DNA from: Candidatus Symbiothrix sp.
GTDB lineage: Bacteria; Bacteroidota; Bacteroidia; Bacteroidales; Azobacteroidaceae
Direction of reading: 5' to 3'
Length of the DNA: 57,359 nt
Assembly: GCA_031261295.1 (NCBI GenBank)
Contig: JAISKT010000371.1
Span: 1-57,359 of the forward strand
Part shown: positions 43,475 to 53,286 of the stretch, piece by piece
Layout: every line of letters begins with the position of its first letter
Numbering within the stretch: the stretch's first letter is position 1
Translations under genes and position numbers: made by a program
Notes under the pieces: generated by a model
Databases searched by the model: none
What the model saw: only the letters and a program-made list of their open reading frames with translations
Told to the model about the DNA's origin: nothing

Positions 43475-44653
43475 ATGGATATTCTGCTGATTAATGATTA
43501 TTTAGAAGGGGGAGGCGCTGAATCTGTCTTCCGGGATCAATTTGAAATCCTAAAAAAAGATTTCAATGTCGAACTGTTTTATGGATTCAAACAGATATCC
43601 GACAAAAAAATATCTCCGTTTTCATATATATACTCATTTCATTTCAAAAAAAAATTGGCCGCTTTTTTGGCCAACCGTTCCTTTGATTTTATTATCGTAC
43701 ATAATTACAACAGTGCGTTGTCTCCCTCTATTTTAGATGTTCTTGTTAAGTATAAAAAACGCCATAAATGTAAAATAATCTACTATGCGCATGATTATCA
43801 TCTGATTTGTCCCAATCGTGGCTATTGTTATTTTTCAAAAGGCCAAATGATTAATTTTCAAGAACCTCCCACTTTTTGGAACTTTCTTACCAAAAGATTG
43901 GACTCCAAAGGATTGGTATATAGTCTTTTGAAAAAAGGACAATGGATTTCTGCTTATACAATGGGGAAAAAACAGGAAGTATTTGATTTGATTCTTGCTC
44001 CAAGTGACTTTTTGACGAATCAAATCAAACAAACCTATCCCCATATAGAAGCAACGAGAGTCTATAATTCATGTTATGCTTTAAATAGCAACCCGAAAGA
44101 AACGCGAAATAAAAAAAATAGCACACTCAAATTAGTTTATTTTGGCCGTTTGGATCCGGTAAAGGGCTTGGTTAATTTTATAGAAGCGCTACGCAATTCT
44201 ACAATTGATTATTCATTTACAATCATAGGAGAAGGGGAAGAATTGGCTGCTATTCAAGATGTTATCGGGCGATATAACTTACAGGATAAGATATTTCTCA
44301 AGGCCAAGTTGAATCAAGCGGATTTATTTATTGAATTACAGAATTACGATGTGTTTGTATTGCCTTCGTTATGGTATGAAAATGCACCTCTATCCATTGT
44401 AGAAGCAGCTTCTGTCGGATTGGGCCTGTTTTTATCGAATCACGGAGGGGTTTTGGAAATGGGAAAAATTTGCAATGCTTCTCATTTTTTTAATCCGTTT
44501 GATCCGGAAGACATTCGGTTGAAATTAAATGAATTGTATAAAGAGTTCTTAGCCGGCTCTTTACCTGAATCGGATAAACAACAATTGCAACTGCTTTTTT
44601 CTAAGGAGACGTATATTGAAAATTTGAAAAACTGTTTGGTAAATGAAAAATAA
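43475..44653 (+). CDS. GT4 glycosyltransferase A
   Basis: The 392-residue GT-B enzyme has MDILLINDYLEGGGAESVF at the N-terminus, the donor-site LVYFGRLDPVKGLVNFIEAL, and FVLPSLWYENAPLSIVEAAS with the E-x7-E pair. The ATG at 43475 is preferred over a TTG at 43460 because the family start is the short MDILLINDY strand. It would transfer one sugar of the repeat unit with retention of configuration. It overlaps the next GT4 gene by 11 bases. Confidence 0.92.
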   Translation: MDILLINDYLEGGGAESVFRDQFEILKKDFNVELFYGFKQISDKKISPFSYIYSFHFKKKLAAFLANRSFDFIIVHNYNSALSPSILDVLVKYKKRHKCKIIYYAHDYHLICPNRGYCYFSKGQMINFQEPPTFWNFLTKRLDSKGLVYSLLKKGQWISAYTMGKKQEVFDLILAPSDFLTNQIKQTYPHIEATRVYNSCYALNSNPKETRNKKNSTLKLVYFGRLDPVKGLVNFIEALRNSTIDYSFTIIGEGEELAAIQDVIGRYNLQDKIFLKAKLNQADLFIELQNYDVFVLPSLWYENAPLSIVEAASVGLGLFLSNHGGVLEMGKICNASHFFNPFDPEDIRLKLNELYKEFLAGSLPESDKQQLQLLFSKETYIENLKNCLVNEK

Positions 44654-45824
44654 ACCGTTAAAAATAGTCTATCTGATTCCCGGCGGACTTTTTAATCCGG
44701 GCGGAATGGAGCGGGTGACTATTCTGAAAGCAAACTATTTAACAGAAGAGCTGGGCCATGATGTTTCGATTGTTACAACCGAGCAGTTAGGACGTCCTGT
44801 TTTTTTCCCAATATCCGAAAAAGTTCATCTATATCATTTGGATATTGGTACTTATGTTAATTTTGGCAAAGAATCTTACTTGGAAAAATGTATTTCCCGT
44901 TATCGAAAAACAAAACAATACAAAAGAGAACTGACGGAATTATTAAGTACTATCCGTCCGGATTTTACCATATCCACTCTTGGCGGTTTGGATATTAATT
45001 ACCTCAATGACCTGAAAGACGGTAGCATTAAACTGGGTGAACTTCATTTCCCTGGGAATTTTCGCCAATTGATGGCACGGAAACTTTCGTCTGCTTTTAT
45101 TCCTAATTTAGTTGCCAAATATAGAACGCGCGATTTTAGAAACAAATGTAAAAGACTCGCCCGTCTTATCGTATTGACGGAAGAAGAAAAATCTTCGTGG
45201 AAAAATAAGAATAATATTGAAGTGATTCCTAATTTGCTATCCTTTTTTCCGGAAATCCTATCTACTTGTGAACCTAAAAAAGCGATTGCCGTGGGACGTT
45301 TGGTATATGAAAAAGGATTTGATATGCTGATAGAATCATGGAAATTCGTTCATGAAAAACACCCGGACTGGGAACTTAACATTTACGGCAGTGGTGACGA
45401 AAAAGAAAACTTACTCCGGTTGATTGAAAAGAATGACTTGGGTTCTGTGGTGAAAATTCATGAACCGTCCAAAGATATTTATGTCCAGTATTTGGAACAC
45501 TCCCTGATGCTTTTCTCCTCCCGGTATCTGGAAGCGCTTCCCATGGTTTTGATAGAAGCCATGTCGTGTGGACTTCCGTTGGTAGCTTTTGATGCCCCGT
45601 GCGGCCCGAAAGATATTATTACAGAGGGTGTTAATGGTTTCCTGGTTAAAACCGGAGATATAAAAACGTTGGCTGCTAAAATCAATTATTTAATTGAATC
45701 GGAAGAATTGCGGAAAACAATGGGAAAAACAGCCTGGGAATTTTCTTTGAATTATCAGGCGGATAAAGTGATGGAACGCTGGATAACGTTATTTGAGGAA
45801 GTAAAAAATGAAAACAGCAGGTGA
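44643..45824 (+). CDS. GT4 glycosyltransferase B
   Basis: The 393 residues contain the GT4 signature: LIPGGLFNPGGMERVTILKA near the N-terminus, AVGRLVYEKGFDMLIESWKF, and LEALPMVLIEAMSCGLPLVA (E-x7-E). The run after it, FDAPCGPKDIITEGVNGFLV, is often found in N-acetylgalactosamine- or galactose-type transferases of capsule loci, but the donor cannot be fixed. It is cytoplasmic and membrane-associated. It is the second of three consecutive GT4 genes that overlap, so a repeat unit with several successive transfers is expected. Confidence 0.92.
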   Translation: MKNKPLKIVYLIPGGLFNPGGMERVTILKANYLTEELGHDVSIVTTEQLGRPVFFPISEKVHLYHLDIGTYVNFGKESYLEKCISRYRKTKQYKRELTELLSTIRPDFTISTLGGLDINYLNDLKDGSIKLGELHFPGNFRQLMARKLSSAFIPNLVAKYRTRDFRNKCKRLARLIVLTEEEKSSWKNKNNIEVIPNLLSFFPEILSTCEPKKAIAVGRLVYEKGFDMLIESWKFVHEKHPDWELNIYGSGDEKENLLRLIEKNDLGSVVKIHEPSKDIYVQYLEHSLMLFSSRYLEALPMVLIEAMSCGLPLVAFDAPCGPKDIITEGVNGFLVKTGDIKTLAAKINYLIESEELRKTMGKTAWEFSLNYQADKVMERWITLFEEVKNENSR

Positions 45825-46938
45825 AAAAATAGTACATATACCGAATTATTACCCTCCCCATATCGGAGGAATAGAAGATGTATGCCATAGTATTGTATCG
45901 GCGCTTCCGGATTTTCAACATCAAGTCATTTGTTTTCACAATCAAAAAACGACTCAGCGGGATATTTATGAAGGCATACCGGTTACTCGCAGCAGTGTAT
46001 GGAAAAAACTTTTCAGCCAATCCATTTCTTTCTCTTTTTATACGGAATTAAAAAGGATTTTTAAAGAATTCGATCCGGATATTGTGCATTTTCATACGCC
46101 CAATCCATTGAGTAGCGTGTATGTATTGATGTTGCTTCCTAAAAAAACGAAGCTGATTGTTCATTGGCATTCGGATATTATAGCGCAAGATAGATTGTAT
46201 TTGTTTTATCAGTGGGTTGAAAAGCGATTGTTGAAGCGTGCCGATAAAATTATTATGACAAGCCCCACTTACCTTTCCGGTTCAAAAGCATTGCAAGCCT
46301 GGAAAGATAAATTACAGGTTATCCCGAATACCGTAAATACGGATAAATTGCAGAAAAAAGAAGGCGATGAGGAAGCGATTGCAGCGATTCGAAATTTATA
46401 TAAAGGGAAAAAAATCATTTTTACTTTTGGTCGCCATGTCCCTTACAAAGGGATCAAATATTTGATTGAAGCGGCTCCTTTGATTTCAGAAGATGCCGTC
46501 ATTGTGATTGCAGGAAGCGGCCCTTTGACGGATGAATTAAAGAGCAGATCAACCGCTTCATCCTCGATACACTTTATCGGTCGATTGAGTGACGATGCTT
46601 TGCGGCATTATTTGTACGCCTCCGATGTATTTGCCTTTCCTTCCATTACGCGGAATGAAGCATTTGGCATTGCCTTGGCGGAAGCGATGTACTGTGGTCT
46701 TCCGGCAGTAACCTTCACGATTCCGGATTCCGGAGTAAATTGGGTCAGTATAAATGGAGAAACCGGCTTGGAGTCTGAAAATGGGAATGTCGGGGCCTTG
46801 GCGGAAGCGATTAATAAATTATTGGAAGATAATGCTTTGAGGACACGCTTGGGTAAAAATGCCTCTGAACGTGTTAGAGAACAGTTTACTTCGGATGCCA
46901 TTAAAGAAGATTTAATCCTTTTGTATAAAGATTTTTAG
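45808..46938 (+). CDS. GT4 glycosyltransferase C
   Basis: This 376-residue GT-B enzyme has IPNYYPPHIGGIEDVCHSIV, PDIVHFHTPNPLSSVYVLML, FTFGRHVPYKGIKYLIEAAP, and PSITRNEAFGIALAEAMYCG with the E-x7-E pair. The N-terminal Y-Y-P-P-H-x-G-G motif is common among mannosyltransferases of this family, so GDP-mannose is one possible donor. It overlaps GT4 B by 17 bases. Confidence 0.92.
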   Translation: MKTAGEKIVHIPNYYPPHIGGIEDVCHSIVSALPDFQHQVICFHNQKTTQRDIYEGIPVTRSSVWKKLFSQSISFSFYTELKRIFKEFDPDIVHFHTPNPLSSVYVLMLLPKKTKLIVHWHSDIIAQDRLYLFYQWVEKRLLKRADKIIMTSPTYLSGSKALQAWKDKLQVIPNTVNTDKLQKKEGDEEAIAAIRNLYKGKKIIFTFGRHVPYKGIKYLIEAAPLISEDAVIVIAGSGPLTDELKSRSTASSSIHFIGRLSDDALRHYLYASDVFAFPSITRNEAFGIALAEAMYCGLPAVTFTIPDSGVNWVSINGETGLESENGNVGALAEAINKLLEDNALRTRLGKNASERVREQFTSDAIKEDLILLYKDF

Positions 46939-46947
46939 TCCGGAATA

Positions 46948-47820
46948 ATGAAACAGGCGATTTTAATCACGGCGTACAAAAATATTGATCAGATAATTCA
47001 GATTATAGATTATTTTGATAGCGATTTTGAATTTTATATTCATATTGATAAAAAAAGTAAGCTTGATTTGACACCGTTAACAGGAATTACAGATAAAAAA
47101 GTATCTGTTTATAATGAATATTCAATTAATTGGGGCGGTTTAAATCATTTAAAAGCCATTTTGTTATTGGCTAATGAGGCATTAAAAAACGATGAAAATA
47201 CATTTTTCCATTTGATTACCGGGGAGGATTATCCTTGTAAATCATTGTCATCCTTTCATAATAGTTTAGATAAATCGAAAGATTATATCGACTTTGCCGA
47301 AATGCCGAGAAAAGATTGGCCGGAAAACGGCGGTATGGATAGAATCGCGTATTACAATTTTTATGACCTGTTTAATGCCAAGAAAATGGGTCGCCTCATC
47401 AATCTTATCATTCGTATTCAAAAAATTCTTGGATTAAAAAGAGCTTATTCGCCTCATTTTCCTAAATTATATGGTGGCAGTACTTATTGGAGTTTAAGTA
47501 GAAAGACCTTGCAATACGTTATGGATTATACTGCTGGAAATAAACATCTTTTTGACCGTATGAAATTTACTTTTTGTGCTGAAGAAATGTATTTTCAAAC
47601 AATTCTTCTGGATTCCCCCTTTGCTCATAACCTTATCAACGATAATTTAAGATATATCGATTGGATTTCCGGACGAGGAGGTAAACCTGCCTTTTTGGAT
47701 GCAAGTGATTTCTCGAATATGATGGCTTCCAATGGTTTATTTGCAAGAAAATTTGGCACGAATGAAAAATCTGTTGAACTAAAGAATCTATTAATCCTCC
47801 ATTTAAAATCAGATAAATAA
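46948..47820 (+). CDS. GT14 (Core-2/I-branching type) glycosyltransferase
   Basis: This 290-residue protein matches the beta-1,6-N-acetylglucosaminyltransferase-like family (PF02485): QAILITAYKNIDQI, YIHIDKKSKL, FHLITGEDYPCKSLSS, and LYGGSTYWSLSRKTLQYVMD. CAEEMYFQTILLDSPF supplies the catalytic acidic residue expected in E-E-M-Y. Bacterial members act on capsules and O-antigens with varied UDP-sugar donors. It is the last gene of the plus-strand run and ends 5 bases before a converging gene; no terminator hairpin is visible between them. Confidence 0.9.
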   Translation: MKQAILITAYKNIDQIIQIIDYFDSDFEFYIHIDKKSKLDLTPLTGITDKKVSVYNEYSINWGGLNHLKAILLLANEALKNDENTFFHLITGEDYPCKSLSSFHNSLDKSKDYIDFAEMPRKDWPENGGMDRIAYYNFYDLFNAKKMGRLINLIIRIQKILGLKRAYSPHFPKLYGGSTYWSLSRKTLQYVMDYTAGNKHLFDRMKFTFCAEEMYFQTILLDSPFAHNLINDNLRYIDWISGRGGKPAFLDASDFSNMMASNGLFARKFGTNEKSVELKNLLILHLKSDK

Positions 47821-47825
47821 CCGGT

Positions 47826-48662
47826 TTATCGATGTATCGAACGACTGATTAGATACAAAGCATACGCCGTCAAAATATTCAACCGCAATCTTTTCCATCC
47901 TATTTTTAACAATTCCTTTGGTACGGGATAGTTATTTGTTTTGTGAAGACACAATATATTTTTGAACGCTTTTGTTTCAACTAAAAATTCTTTTTTGGTA
48001 GCAGGGCTAACATTTGCAAATGCTAATTCCTTTTTCCATTTGTGGTAAAAAATATAAGAAGATTGTATCCATGAGCTATCCTGACGTCCCATAGATTCAT
48101 GTACAATATGTATATTGGGTATGATATGAATATGGTATCCTTTTTCATGTATTTGCATGGATATATCCAGATCGTAGAAATGGAAATTATGAAAAGAATC
48201 CGTATCAAAAGAAATGTCATTAAATACATCTTTTCTTGAACAAAACCAAACGCCATCCACACCGACTACTTCTTTTTCTTCCGCTACCGGATAGATTGGA
48301 GGACAATCTTTTTGAAATGAAACATTGCAAATATAGGGCCTTGCGTAGAACCAGGGAGCCGGCATGGGTATTAAATAAGAAGATCCTGCCAAACCGATTA
48401 GTCCTGTTTGGGGATTTGGTAAATGCTGTATGACACTTTTTCCCCAATCTTTTGTATAATACTGAATATCTTCATGCATGAAACATAAAAACGGGAAAGA
48501 GGATTTTTTAATTCCTTCATTATACGCCTCAAAAATTGAATATTTATTTGTTGAATTGTTAATAACAATCAATTCGTATGGAATACCAATTGTGTCCTCA
48601 ATGTTTGATTTTAATAAATCCGAAATGTCTCCTTTTTTTGAACAAATTATTATAGAAATCAT
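47826..48662 (-). CDS. GT2 glycosyltransferase (minus-strand operon)
   Basis: The 278 residues carry MISIIICSKKGDISDLL, PYELIVINNSTNKYSIFEAY, and the donor/metal motif FLCFMHEDIQYY (H-E-D in place of D-x-D). GVDGVWFCSRKDVFNDISFD and HFYDLDISMQIHEKGYHIHI follow, as in GT2 enzymes related to rhamnosyl- and galactosyltransferases. It starts 5 bases before the membrane protein stop, so it forms an operon with GtrA and that protein. This set may glycosylate a lipid carrier or surface polymer separately from the main repeat unit. Confidence 0.88.
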   Translation of the reverse strand: MISIIICSKKGDISDLLKSNIEDTIGIPYELIVINNSTNKYSIFEAYNEGIKKSSFPFLCFMHEDIQYYTKDWGKSVIQHLPNPQTGLIGLAGSSYLIPMPAPWFYARPYICNVSFQKDCPPIYPVAEEKEVVGVDGVWFCSRKDVFNDISFDTDSFHNFHFYDLDISMQIHEKGYHIHIIPNIHIVHESMGRQDSSWIQSSYIFYHKWKKELAFANVSPATKKEFLVETKAFKNILCLHKTNNYPVPKELLKIGWKRLRLNILTAYALYLISRSIHR

Positions 48663-48667
48663 AAAAA

Positions 48668-50287
48668 CTATTTAGGAAGTTTATATATAGTATATCTATC
48701 CGTTTCTTTCATTCGTTTAGAACGGTCTTTTATTAATTGTTCTTCGTTAATTGTTTGGTTACTTTTTTTTGCATTTTTGTTTACAACAATCATTATTACG
48801 GCTTCATCATCCAAATCCGGAAATTTGTTATTAATATCGGTTAATTTATCAATTTTGTAAATCATTTTTTGGGTTTGTGCTATGGATAGTGGCGGATTGA
48901 TAGGTATTGAGTCGGTAAAGGAGAAAAAAACAGTTTCGTAACTATTCATCTCTGCTACTATCGGTTCAAATCCCCTTAAGAAGGCTGTTTCATCATATTT
49001 TACTCTTTCATTATAAAAATGGGCTATATTCCATTGATTAAATAATAAATACCCCGTGACTAAAACCGTTGTTAATGCTATAAAATGAAGCTCGGATTTT
49101 TTCTTAAGCATATAAATCGTGTATGAAATCAAAATAAGGCCCATTAAAAACGGCAATCCCAATTTCAAAACAGGAAATTCATGGACGGCAGAATGATTCA
49201 TAAAAACGATCAGTTGAATATAGGCAGGAAGAATGATCAAAAAAGAAAATTTCAGAAGATTGTCATGTACCTTATTCTGCAATCGTTCTTTTTTTAATAC
49301 AATAAACGATAAAAATACCAATGCTACGATCGAAGCAAGGAAGAGTAACAACCCAAGCGATTGATAGGTTTGATAGACATGATACCCAATTCTTAGTATA
49401 TAATTACCTGCAATCAGGTTGGATTGTCCTGTTCTTTCCGTGAACTTTCCTACTAAAATATCCCCCCAATTGTCAATTTGAACGAGTTGGAATATGAATA
49501 AACCGATAGCCAATAAAGCAGGAATGACATAAATGGACAGCTTTTTCAGACTGTCCGTTCCTTTCTCTTTTTTAATTCGCGAATCAATAAAATTGATCAG
49601 GCATAGAATGAACAATTGAATCCAAAAATAATATTCCACCAGCATTCCACACAAAATAGTAAAAAACAATAGCGTATGAATGATGCGTTGATGTGTTAAC
49701 CGGGTTATATTAGCATAATTTTTCAATAATTCCAATAGCAGGAGCATATAAATAAAAACCAAAACTAATTGATCTGCAAAAAAAACATTTTTCAAAAAAT
49801 AAACATTATTTGGGAAACAAATCCATAAGCAAGATAAAAGGAGCGGGAGAATTATTTTCCCATATTTGGATTTCAGTTTTACGATATATACCAATATCAA
49901 ATAAATCAAAATGCCAATTAATAAAGCGTCTAAGAGATAGAAAACGGTACTGAACGGTTTTATAAAATCCATGTCGATTTGTTTGTATCCGAATATCTTT
50001 GCGATTCCATACGTTAGCAGAATAGTACCATTCGGATAGGAAATGTATGGATTTCTTTCCATAATGTTTTGTGATTCTATCGACAGCGGCTTTTCCAACA
50101 TCGTATATTTATCTGCTGTTATGCCGTCGTTTAACCAATTGTTCGTAAATTTAATGGCGCTTGCCGAGAGCCAGTTATAGCTGGATTCATTCAAGTCATT
50201 TACAGTACTGCAAAAAAACAGAATAATACCGGCGGATATAGAAAATAAATGTAAGAATACCGGATGTTTTTTTATTTTTTCTCCCAT
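48668..50287 (-). CDS. Polytopic membrane protein, likely C-type (GT39/83-like) glycosyltransferase
   Basis: This protein of 539 residues (from the ATG at 50287) has about 11 predicted helices and one acidic periplasmic N-terminal loop (SSYNWLSASAIKFTNNWLND, RNPYISYPNGTIL), as in polyprenyl-phosphate-sugar-dependent ArnT/PMT-like enzymes. A C-terminal soluble part (about 445-539) follows. I could not find a sure family signature. Its partner GtrA, whose gene overlaps it by 16 bases, is known to flip polyprenyl-phosphate sugars, so this protein would use such a donor on the periplasmic side. A TTG at 50323 would extend it, but the ATG gives a typical start. Confidence 0.7.
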   Translation of the reverse strand: MGEKIKKHPVFLHLFSISAGIILFFCSTVNDLNESSYNWLSASAIKFTNNWLNDGITADKYTMLEKPLSIESQNIMERNPYISYPNGTILLTYGIAKIFGYKQIDMDFIKPFSTVFYLLDALLIGILIYLILVYIVKLKSKYGKIILPLLLSCLWICFPNNVYFLKNVFFADQLVLVFIYMLLLLELLKNYANITRLTHQRIIHTLLFFTILCGMLVEYYFWIQLFILCLINFIDSRIKKEKGTDSLKKLSIYVIPALLAIGLFIFQLVQIDNWGDILVGKFTERTGQSNLIAGNYILRIGYHVYQTYQSLGLLLFLASIVALVFLSFIVLKKERLQNKVHDNLLKFSFLIILPAYIQLIVFMNHSAVHEFPVLKLGLPFLMGLILISYTIYMLKKKSELHFIALTTVLVTGYLLFNQWNIAHFYNERVKYDETAFLRGFEPIVAEMNSYETVFFSFTDSIPINPPLSIAQTQKMIYKIDKLTDINNKFPDLDDEAVIMIVVNKNAKKSNQTINEEQLIKDRSKRMKETDRYTIYKLPK

Positions 50288-50691
50288 AATATGTATATCA
50301 GTTTTCGTGCAGTAAAATTCCAAATAAATACAATAACCGTAGATAAGATTTTACTAACCAAGTAATAAAGGCCGGTAATACTCGTAAAAAAATACAACAA
50401 ACCGGTATCAAAAATCAAGCCGATCACTCCAATTAATCCATAAGTTAAAAATTCTATTTTTTTATTACCAACGTCTGTCCGAAAAACAAATTTCTTGCTC
50501 AATACGTAATTTGTAATTAATCCGAAAATAAAAGCCAAAACATTGGACAGTAAATAATACAAATTAAAAATATCTGTAAAAATAAATAAAAATAAAAAAT
50601 TAACAATTGCGGCTATACCTCCAACAAAAAAATATCTTATGAATTGAATCAACCAATTGTTTGTGTTCTCAATGAACAATTTACGTATCAT
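50272..50691 (-). CDS. GtrA-family polyprenyl-phosphate sugar flippase
   Basis: The 139 residues have four predicted helices and the family pattern FIRYFFVGGIAAIVNFLFLF, VLAFIFGLITNYVLSKKFVF and GLIFDTGLLYFFTS. GtrA proteins bring bactoprenol-linked single sugars to the periplasmic face for side-chain addition. It is first in a three-gene minus-strand operon with a membrane glycosyltransferase candidate and a GT2 enzyme, in line with the gtrA/gtrB/gtr(type) plan, although the GT2 here lacks the GtrB membrane tail. Confidence 0.9.
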   Translation of the reverse strand: MIRKLFIENTNNWLIQFIRYFFVGGIAAIVNFLFLFIFTDIFNLYYLLSNVLAFIFGLITNYVLSKKFVFRTDVGNKKIEFLTYGLIGVIGLIFDTGLLYFFTSITGLYYLVSKILSTVIVFIWNFTARKLIYILWEKK

Positions 50692-50744
50692 TTCTTATGT
50701 GTTAAAAGCAAGATAAAAGTTCTCTATAATATCTAAATTTTTTG

Positions 50745-50752
50745 CAAAGATA
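50745..50752 (-). promoter_or_regulatory. Bacteroidetes -7 element for the gtrA operon
   Basis: TATCTTTG on the minus strand matches TAnnTTTG, 53 bases before the GtrA start. It is back to back with the plus-strand promoter at 50794-50801. Confidence 0.6.
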
Positions 50753-50793
50753 CGAAAAAAAAGGAAAGAGTTCTTTATTTCTGAAAAATGTTG

Positions 50794-50801
50794 TACTTTT
50801 G
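50794..50801 (+). promoter_or_regulatory. Bacteroidetes -7 element for the FAD oxidoreductase
   Basis: TACTTTTG matches TAnnTTTG, 45 bases before the chosen ATG. It lies inside the longer open frame that starts at 50742, which supports the shorter gene model. Confidence 0.65.
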
Positions 50802-50846
50802 CAACCCCATGTTTTATTGTATTACGAAATTTTTTTAATTTTTAAA

Positions 50847-52424
50847 ATGGATAAATCTGATATTCATTCAAATGCAGCTATCATAGGTGCAGGGCCGGCG
50901 GGTCTTACCGCAGCCTACGAACTCCTGAAAGAAACGCCTGTTCATCCGGTTGTGTTTGAAGCCTCCGGAACGATGGGTGGAATCTCCCAAACCGTACAGT
51001 ACAAAGGAAACCGGATGGACATCGGAGGCCATCGTTTCTTTTCTAAAAACCGGGAAATTATGGATTGGTGGAATCAGATGATGCCTGTTCAGGGAAAACC
51101 TGCATTTGATGATATCCTTTTGAATAATCAGGATAAATCGTTCAATCCCGGCGGCCCAAATCCGGAAAAAGAAGACCGGGTCATCCTTATCCGGCAAAGA
51201 GTATCCCGGATTTTTTTCCTGCGCAAGTTTTTCGATTATCCGATTTCCCTCAAATTAGAAACGTTCACCAATATGGGCCTTTGGCGAACCCTGAAATCCG
51301 GAGTGGGTTATATGGCGTCGCAAATTCATAAAAAGCCCAATGATACCTTGGAAAATTTTTACATCAATCATTTTGGGAAAACATTATATCAAATGTTTTT
51401 CGAAGATTATACGGAAAAGGTTTGGGGAATCCACCCTTCCAAATTAGGCGCTGATTGGGGAAGCCAACGCGTAAAAGGCGTTTCGGTTTCTGCGGTTATC
51501 AAAGATATGTTGTCTAAAAAATTTTCTTCCAAGGCGGATCAGGCTAAAGTGGAAACATCCTTGATAGAACAATTCATTTATCCGAAACTGGGTCCCGGAC
51601 AATTGTGGGAAATTGTTGCCAAAGAAATAGAACAAGCTTCGGGTGAAATTTATATGCAGAGTGAAGTAAAAAAAATTCATATCCAAGAAAACCGGGTTAC
51701 ATCAATTGATTATGAAAAAGACGGAAAATTAATTAATTATCCGTGTGATTATTTGCTTTCATCCATGCCGGTGAAAGATCTGATTGCTGCGATTGAAGGC
51801 GTTGAAATTCCCGGGGATGTAAAACGGATTGCCTCCGAATTACCTTATCGCGATTTTATTACCGTAGGATTGTTGGTGAAAAAAATGAAAATCAAAAACA
51901 AGACCCCAATCAAAACGTATGAAAACCGGGTTCCGGATACCTGGATATACATTCAGGAACGGGATGTAAAAATTGGCCGTTTGCAAATCTTCAACAATTG
52001 GTCGCCTTATATGGTAAAAGATTATAAAAATACAATGTGGATCGGCTTGGAGTATTTTTGTACCGAAGGAGATGAAATGTGGAACATGAATAAAGAGGAT
52101 TTTATACAGATGGCTGTTGATGAACTTGTCAAAATAGATATCATAGACAAAGAAGATGTCATGGATGCTGTGCAAGTAAAAATCAAGAAAGCCTATCCTT
52201 CTTATTTTGGCTCTTATTATGAATTAGACAAAGTAAAATCTTTTTTAGACCCAATCGAAAATTTGTTTTGTATGGGTAGAAACGGCCAACATCGCTACAA
52301 CAATATGGATCATTCCATGCTAACGGCGATAGAAACGGTTCGCAATATTAAAGATCATAAAACAACCAAAGAGAATATTTGGGCGGTGAATACAGAAGAA
52401 GAATACCATGAAGAAAATAAATGA
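50847..52424 (+). CDS. NAD(P)/FAD-dependent oxidoreductase (UDP-galactopyranose mutase-like)
   Basis: The 525-residue protein has an FAD-binding GxGxxG ([17 protein letters not shown], 11-27), the next acidic residue in [11 protein letters not shown], and the GGHRF motif typical of amine-oxidase/UGM-like flavoproteins. [20 protein letters not shown] and the C-terminal FAD contact [20 protein letters not shown] follow. Members occur near GtrA and glycosyltransferases in polysaccharide loci and are thought to act on nucleotide or lipid-linked sugars, but the substrate is not known. The open frame extends 35 codons upstream, but that extension covers the promoter and lacks the family start, so 50847 is used. 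Confidence 0.88.
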   Translation: MDKSDIHSNAAIIGAGPAGLTAAYELLKETPVHPVVFEASGTMGGISQTVQYKGNRMDIGGHRFFSKNREIMDWWNQMMPVQGKPAFDDILLNNQDKSFNPGGPNPEKEDRVILIRQRVSRIFFLRKFFDYPISLKLETFTNMGLWRTLKSGVGYMASQIHKKPNDTLENFYINHFGKTLYQMFFEDYTEKVWGIHPSKLGADWGSQRVKGVSVSAVIKDMLSKKFSSKADQAKVETSLIEQFIYPKLGPGQLWEIVAKEIEQASGEIYMQSEVKKIHIQENRVTSIDYEKDGKLINYPCDYLLSSMPVKDLIAAIEGVEIPGDVKRIASELPYRDFITVGLLVKKMKIKNKTPIKTYENRVPDTWIYIQERDVKIGRLQIFNNWSPYMVKDYKNTMWIGLEYFCTEGDEMWNMNKEDFIQMAVDELVKIDIIDKEDVMDAVQVKIKKAYPSYFGSYYELDKVKSFLDPIENLFCMGRNGQHRYNNMDHSMLTAIETVRNIKDHKTTKENIWAVNTEEEYHEENK

Positions 52425-52447
52425 GGCTGTATAAAAAGCCTCATTTA
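52418..52447. terminator. Bidirectional terminator between converging genes
   Basis: A perfect 11-bp stem (52418-52428 with 52437-52447) with an 8-base loop holds the stop codons of both converging genes. It is A/T-rich at its base and can serve either strand. Confidence 0.75.
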
Positions 52448-53283
52448 GAGTGTATCCATTTTTCTTTATATATATCGGAATATTGTTTTATATATTCTTC
52501 TTTCAAGTGTATTCCATCAAAAAAACAATAGTCTTCTACATAAATGATATTCTCAAAATAATCCTTGAATTCGGTTGATAAGTTATAGTGAAAAATTTCT
52601 TCTTTATTCAAAGTATCAACGAATTTTTTATTTTGTATATTCAAGGGAGGTGGCAAAATGATTAATTCAAAATTATTCTTTTCAGCTAATAATTTTATCC
52701 GATCTAAATATTCAATTGAAAGTGGAGATAAAAAATCATAATCAATTGAATCTGTATAAGATATTTCAGGCGCCCAATTCGATGTGAGTATGTGTGGCTC
52801 CCGGACTAAATAGGTATAGGGAATTTTTTCTATCTGATCAAATGCTGTTTTTGAAAAATAGGGTTTATATTCATTGCTATAGAAAGGTTTTAAAAAATTA
52901 TGGTATGTATAGACTTGATTTAAATTATTTTGAAAATTGAATGGAAGATAAATAAAATATACCGTATCTACCTGATTCCCTGCATTCAGATAATTATTCA
53001 GCAATAAGTAGTGGCCGATCACTTCTATGGCTTGATTACAAGCTAATGAAATGAATGCACTATCATTTTCTGCATTGGGAAAGAGTTGTTCGGCAACACT
53101 GTCTCCGAGTATAAGTTTTTTCTGTGGACTTACTTCTTTACTTTTTCTTATAGAGATATAGGTCTTTCTTCCGGAAACATATTTTTCATACTTGGAGGTT
53201 TTCAACAAATAAAAAGGTATAACCGAGCATAAAATAGCAGAGAGCAGGAAAGCTATTACCGCTTTAATAATAAACTTTTTCAT
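52441..53283 (-). CDS. SGNH-like periplasmic O-acylation partner, copy 2
   Basis: The 280 residues start with a membrane anchor (about 5-27). The SGNH-like domain has Ser62 in LILGDSVAEQ and Asp256/His259 in FFDGIHLKEEY. In the middle, ACNQAIEVIGHYLLLNNYL supplies the Asn-bearing block. The gene lies 3 bases after the second MBOAT gene on the minus strand, so it should work as the periplasmic acceptor partner of that enzyme. It resembles copy 1 at 42526-43455 in plan, but similarity outside the motifs is low, pointing to a different polysaccharide or sugar position. Confidence 0.82.
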   Translation of the reverse strand: MKKFIIKAVIAFLLSAILCSVIPFYLLKTSKYEKYVSGRKTYISIRKSKEVSPQKKLILGDSVAEQLFPNAENDSAFISLACNQAIEVIGHYLLLNNYLNAGNQVDTVYFIYLPFNFQNNLNQVYTYHNFLKPFYSNEYKPYFSKTAFDQIEKIPYTYLVREPHILTSNWAPEISYTDSIDYDFLSPLSIEYLDRIKLLAEKNNFELIILPPPLNIQNKKFVDTLNKEEIFHYNLSTEFKDYFENIIYVEDYCFFDGIHLKEEYIKQYSDIYKEKWIHSK

Positions 53284-53286
53284 ATC

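Noticed and set aside
50742..50846. 35-codon N-terminal extension of the FAD oxidoreductase
   Set aside because: The extension overlaps the promoter element at 50794 and does not look like the family N-terminus; the ATG just before the GxGxxG strand is preferred.
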